Source: Phycisphaerae bacterium (GTDB lineage: Bacteria > Planctomycetota > Phycisphaerae > Phycisphaerales > Phycisphaeraceae). From it: DNA of 9,900 bases. Both the position numbers and the translations under genes were made by a program. Shown here in pieces: positions 7,000-9,900 of this stretch. Numbering within the stretch: position 1 is the stretch's first letter; each line of letters opens with the position of its first letter. The stretch spans positions 1 to 9,900 of the forward strand of contig NZCH01000033.1 of assembly GCA_002688155.1 (NCBI GenBank). Direction: 5' to 3'. Under the pieces are notes generated by a model. It did no database searches, was not told where the DNA came from, and saw nothing but the letters and a program-made list of their open reading frames with translations.

Positions 7000-7455
7000 T
7001 TAGCCCTTCTTGGGGTCGCCGCTCTTTCCCGTCAGAAAGCAGTGGCAGCGAAATCGGCTGGGCATATGCGAACCCACGGATCCGATCACGACGATCGCCA
7101 CCAGAATCCAGAGGCGGTGAGCCCAGAACACCGGTACGAGCAACACCAGCAGGATCTTGACGATCGCGAGCAGTCCGCGCACCTGGAGGAGCCAGTTCAA
7201 CGAGCCGAGCAGTTCCAGAATCATGAACGCGATGCCGGACCCGACGGTCCATGCCAGCGGGCCGATGAGCCGTTCGGCGGGCAGGTCGAAGTAGTGCCCA
7301 CCAACCAGTACCGCCATGGACGCGATGTGAACGGTCCGAATGATGGTGCGCATCCACCGCTCGCCCGGAATTGCGCGTGCCGGATCGGGGAAGAGCAGTT
7401 GTCGCCAGGAACGACCTGTCTGTTGGCCCATCATTACAGACTCGCTGGGGTACAT
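7000..7455 (-). CDS. Small four-helix membrane protein, HemJ/CopD-like architecture
   Basis: From the ATG at 7455 this is 151 residues; ATGs at 7434 and 7431 are alternatives, and none has a good Shine-Dalgarno. After about 35 soluble residues there are four hydrophobic segments, near 37-56, 66-90, 92-111 and 113-128. The first carries H43 in RTVHIASMAVLVGGHYF, reminiscent of the histidine-bearing first helix of HemJ and CopD-type proteins. The fourth is followed by GSHMPSRFR, a motif I associate with a conserved family of small membrane proteins, then a basic tail. HemJ is an alternative protoporphyrinogen oxidase, but this protein lacks enough recognisable HemJ sequence to claim that. It converges on the URO-D operon (27 bases between stops) and is divergent from the radical SAM gene at 7564. 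Confidence 0.7.
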   Translation of the reverse strand: MYPSESVMMGQQTGRSWRQLLFPDPARAIPGERWMRTIIRTVHIASMAVLVGGHYFDLPAERLIGPLAWTVGSGIAFMILELLGSLNWLLQVRGLLAIVKILLVLLVPVFWAHRLWILVAIVVIGSVGSHMPSRFRCHCFLTGKSGDPKKG

Positions 7456-7490
7456 CGGCGTCTGTCGACCGCCGACCGGTGTAACCGCAT

Positions 7491-7520
7491 CATCAAAAGA
7501 GTATATGGTATTATGATACA
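7491..7520. promoter_or_regulatory. AT-rich divergent promoter region
   Basis: The short gap between the membrane protein and the B12-type radical SAM gene contains the only AT-rich patch nearby. On the plus strand, TATGAT (7512-7517) could be a -10 for the gene at 7564. On the minus strand, TATACT (complement of 7500-7505) could be a -10 for the gene starting at 7455. No good -35 accompanies either, so this is a weak prediction. Confidence 0.3.
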
Positions 7521-7563
7521 CGCATTGGGGAGAGTCTGCTAATTTCACCGAAGGGATCCGGTC

Positions 7564-9093
7564 ATGCGAATCTTCCTGGTGTACGTCAGGGATGACGATT
7601 ACTTCCGATTGCTGCCTCCCGGGCTCAAGCGGCCGCGCAGCGACGGGCGAATCGAGGTGATGGCGTTCCCGCCACTGGGCATCCAGACGCTGGCGCCGGT
7701 GCTGCGTGAAGCGGGACACGACGTGCAGATGTTCGACACGTGCCACCCCGACATGACCGAAGCGCACATCGTCGAGGCGGCACGCCAGCAGTGCCCGGAC
7801 GTGTTCGCGCTTTCGTTCCTGTCGACCACATCGTACCTGGTGCTCAAGCGCATGGCGGCAGCGCTTAAGGGCGTCGCGCCGCGCACACCGGTGATCGTCG
7901 GCGGTCCGTTCGCGACGATCAACGCCGTGAAGATCCTCGAAGATTGCCCGTTGATCGACGCCGTGGGCGCCGGCGAAGGCGAGGAGTTGCTGCCGGACTA
8001 CCTCGAGCACCTACACGACCCCGGTGTCGTGGGCAGCCTGAGCTGGCGCCGCGGGCGCGAGGTCGTCGAAAATCCGCGCCGACCGGTCCTGCGCGACCTG
8101 GACCGCTTTCCCTACCCGGACCGCAAGACGCTTCCGATCGAGTACATCGAATCGATGCCGCTGGACGTGCCGGCAGTGTTGTCGCTCGATCGTTGGTGCA
8201 CAGTGCAGACCTCGCGCGGGTGTCCGTACAAATGCATCTACTGTGACATTCCGTTGTTGGCCGAGGGCATGTGGCGCGACCGCTCGCCCGAGCACGTGCT
8301 CGGCGAGTTGCAACAACTCGACGACGAAGGCTACCGCTCGGTTTACTTGACTGACGATCACTTCCTGCTCAAGCGTAAGCGGATCGAAAAGATCTGCCAT
8401 GGCATGATCGATCGTGGGCTGACGCTGCGTTGGGGTTGTGAGGGTCGGGTCGATGCGGTGGCGGTTGATCAGTTCCCGCTGATGGGTCGGGCGAACTGCC
8501 GCATGCTCGCGTTTGGCATCGAGGCCGGCACCCAGCACGTACTGGACCGCCTCAACAAGATGCAAACGCTCGAACAGATCGAGCATGCGATTACCCTCGC
8601 CAAGGAAAGCGGGATTGACACAGCCCACGGGTTTTTCCTTGTCGGCTCGCCGGGCGAGACCGAAGCGGACATCATGCAGAGCTTCAAATTTGCAGCGCGT
8701 CTGAAGATCGACACGTTCGGGTTCAACCGCCTGTGCTGCTATCGTGGAACGCCGCTCTGGAAGGAATACGAGGCTCGGGGCATTATCGATGACGACCGTG
8801 ACTGGCATAAGTGGTTCAAGTGCTCGGACATCGACCCCACCGTGCTTCCCAGCGCGGTGGTGAACGGTGCGCGAAAAAAGGGGTACGTTTGGCTGTTCCT
8901 GCACCGCATCTTTCTGCGCCCTGTCGCAACGTTGCTTTTATTGAGGCGGTTCGGTAAGTACATGAAATGGTCCGACATCGGCAAGCTGCTGTGGAGTCCG
9001 TTCCGCAAGCACACATTCACGCGCCCCCCGACACTGACGGCGAAGATGATCGACGCGGGCCTGTCTGAACCGCAACGGGCAAAGGCGGCGTAA
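7564..9093 (+). CDS. B12-binding-domain radical SAM protein (BchE-like class)
   Basis: This is a 509-residue protein of the class that joins an N-terminal cobalamin-type domain to a radical SAM barrel. Residues 1-160 have the Rossmann-like pattern: FPPLGIQTLAPVLREAGHDV, VFALSFLSTTS, VIVGGPFAT and the GAGEGEELL motif. The cluster motif CxxxCxxC is at C220, C224 and C227 (SRGCPYKCIYCD). Later barrel motifs are YLTDDHFLL, FGIEAGTQHVLDRLNK and FFLVGSPGETEADI. I see no canonical DxHxxG cobalamin loop, so any cobalamin would be bound without the lower histidine ligand, as is common in this class. The C-terminal 90 residues include a hydrophobic helix (RIFLRPVATLLLLRRFGKYM). Relatives include BchE and hopanoid or tetrapyrrole-modifying enzymes; the substrate here is unknown. 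AAGGGA at 7551-7556 is a good ribosome binding site for the ATG at 7564. Confidence 0.88.
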   Translation: MRIFLVYVRDDDYFRLLPPGLKRPRSDGRIEVMAFPPLGIQTLAPVLREAGHDVQMFDTCHPDMTEAHIVEAARQQCPDVFALSFLSTTSYLVLKRMAAALKGVAPRTPVIVGGPFATINAVKILEDCPLIDAVGAGEGEELLPDYLEHLHDPGVVGSLSWRRGREVVENPRRPVLRDLDRFPYPDRKTLPIEYIESMPLDVPAVLSLDRWCTVQTSRGCPYKCIYCDIPLLAEGMWRDRSPEHVLGELQQLDDEGYRSVYLTDDHFLLKRKRIEKICHGMIDRGLTLRWGCEGRVDAVAVDQFPLMGRANCRMLAFGIEAGTQHVLDRLNKMQTLEQIEHAITLAKESGIDTAHGFFLVGSPGETEADIMQSFKFAARLKIDTFGFNRLCCYRGTPLWKEYEARGIIDDDRDWHKWFKCSDIDPTVLPSAVVNGARKKGYVWLFLHRIFLRPVATLLLLRRFGKYMKWSDIGKLLWSPFRKHTFTRPPTLTAKMIDAGLSEPQRAKAA

Positions 9094-9123
9094 GCGTCGG
9101 GGGCGCCGATTCGATGCCGACGC
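9094..9123 (+). terminator. Possible stem-loop just after the radical SAM gene
   Basis: GCGTCGG (9094-9100) starts right after the stop codon and pairs perfectly with CCGACGC (9117-9123) across a 16-base loop that itself holds the palindrome GGCGCC. No run of T follows, so it is not a classic intrinsic terminator. It may be an attenuating or mRNA-stabilising hairpin. Confidence 0.3.
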
Positions 9124-9173
9124 GCAGACAAGTTGAGTGTTGAGTGCAGCCAGCAGTGAAGGGATCCCATTTC

Positions 9174-9577
9174 ATGGCCTACACGGGTGTGCTCGATGAC
9201 GTTCGCGCCTGTGTGGCGCTCGCCATACCATCGCGCGATCCGGTATTCGGGATATCACAGGAGTTCGATGTGCGCATGGCGGGTGTGCGCCACGACGCGT
9301 ACCGATGCGACGCCGATGCGATGGTGAAGGAACGGACCTGGCGCAGATCAAACTGGCGCTGGGAAACAGGAGTTGTCTGATGCGCAACATCGATGGCATT
9401 GCGGTGCTCGAGCGCAGTTCAGTCGATCGTGTCCGCGACGAGACGGCGCGCATTATGAACGCGGGCAAGCCCGGCGGGGGTTACATCTTCAATTCCGGTG
9501 AAGGCATTTCGTATGGCGCCAGGGAACCGGACATGCGTGCGATGGTCGAAGCCGCGCGCAAGCATGGGCGTTACTGA
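9174..9577 (+). pseudogene. URO-D-superfamily gene with internal deletion and frame change
   Basis: Two ends of one URO-D-family protein lie side by side in different frames. The N-terminal part starts at ATG 9174 behind a good AAGGGA site (9159-9164). It reads about 53 residues, including RDPVFGISQEFDVRMAGVRH and DADAMV, a typical family opening. From about 9335, the frame two bases over reads the family C-terminus: LALGNRSCLMRNIDGIAVLE, AGKPGGGYIFNSGEGI and MVEAARKHGRY, ending at TGA 9575-9577. About 200 codons expected between them, including the whole metal site, are missing, and the join changes frame. The product cannot be active. It belongs to a different branch from the two intact URO-D genes, because it has the SCLMRNIDG and GGGYIFNSG motifs they lack. 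An assembly error is possible but less likely than a real deletion. Confidence 0.8.
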
Positions 9578-9900
9578 CATCGATCACTCGGGCGCGTCGG
9601 TTTCGGTCGTAACGCGCGTTCGTTCGAGCGCGTCGGGTTCGGTGTCAACAGGCGTGATCTGACTCGCACTCTGGCTGTTGCACGGTACCGCAACCCGATG
9701 CGTCGGCCCGAGCAGTAGTTGTATATGAATTGCTGACAAGTACTTACGAGATGGCGAATTCGGCCGGCTGATTTTGTCCTTGACCACGGGGGGCCATGTA
9801 ATAAGATATAGGCCACCACTACTGTCCGGTTAACGATTTAGAAATTTCATGCAACCATGATAATCACAACGGGTTACACGCGATAATGACTATCATCAAC
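9578..9900. other. Non-coding right edge
   Basis: I see no gene with support here. Bases 9580-9700 are GC-rich and contain a near-repeat, GCGCGTCGG-TTCGGT, at about 9590 and 9635. From about 9715 the composition becomes AT-richer. The string ACTACTGTCCGGTTAACG near 9818 looks like the outer end of an insertion sequence of the IS4/IS5 kind, but no transposase is visible and the mate end would be outside the window. Confidence 0.4.

Noticed and set aside
7456..8010. An upstream extension of the small membrane protein on the minus strand.
   Set aside because: It runs antisense to the B12-type radical SAM gene and has no protein-like features; the conserved part begins after 7455.
9172..9468. 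A 98-residue open frame on the minus strand over the decayed URO-D gene.
   Set aside because: It is antisense to clear family motifs on the plus strand and has no recognisable content.
1..9900. tRNA, rRNA, CRISPR arrays, riboswitches including a cobalamin riboswitch.
   Set aside because: No cloverleaf, regularly spaced repeat, rRNA-like stretch or B12-box-like sequence was seen by eye. A covariance-model scan of 2847-3095 and 4495-4669 would be decisive.

Overview
This GC-rich bacterial window carries enzyme families that work on tetrapyrroles or corrinoids, with one complete and apparently recent insertion sequence in the middle. Several URO-D-superfamily copies at one locus, a SPASM radical-SAM protein, a B12-type radical-SAM protein and an IS256-family element suggest an environmental lineage such as Planctomycetota, Hydrogenedentota or a relative. 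That is a guess from gene content; no marker gene (rRNA, ribosomal protein) is present.

Layout. Positions 1-252 hold only short, doubtful coding traces. Positions 253-2846 (minus strand) hold a two-gene operon: a radical SAM/SPASM protein of the TIGR04053 type followed, with a one-base stop/start overlap, by an FAD-dependent protoporphyrinogen oxidase. A divergent intergenic region follows, split by a 1391-bp IS256-family element (3096-4486) with 26-bp imperfect terminal inverted repeats, an intact DDE transposase and an exact 8-bp target duplication. To its right, on the plus strand, lie two URO-D-superfamily genes (4670-5881 and 5878-6972) joined by an ATGA overlap. A short four-helix membrane protein lies on the minus strand (7000-7455), and a B12-binding-type radical SAM enzyme lies divergently from it (7564-9093). 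Next is a third URO-D-family gene (9174-9577) that has lost its middle and its reading frame. The last 320 bases have no gene I can support.

How it may fit together. Protoporphyrinogen oxidase is the only enzyme with a well-defined reaction, and it belongs to late heme synthesis. The radical SAM/SPASM gene is translationally coupled to it, so a joint role in heme or modified-porphyrin metabolism is reasonable but unproven. The two intact URO-D homologues are not HemE; they look like the divergent branch of the superfamily that includes corrinoid methyltransferases, but without its usual cysteine zinc ligands. The most concrete unexpected observation is that the insertion sequence appears to have built a promoter. 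Its right end supplies TTGACC and the flanking DNA supplies TATACT at exactly 17 bp, pointing into the URO-D operon.
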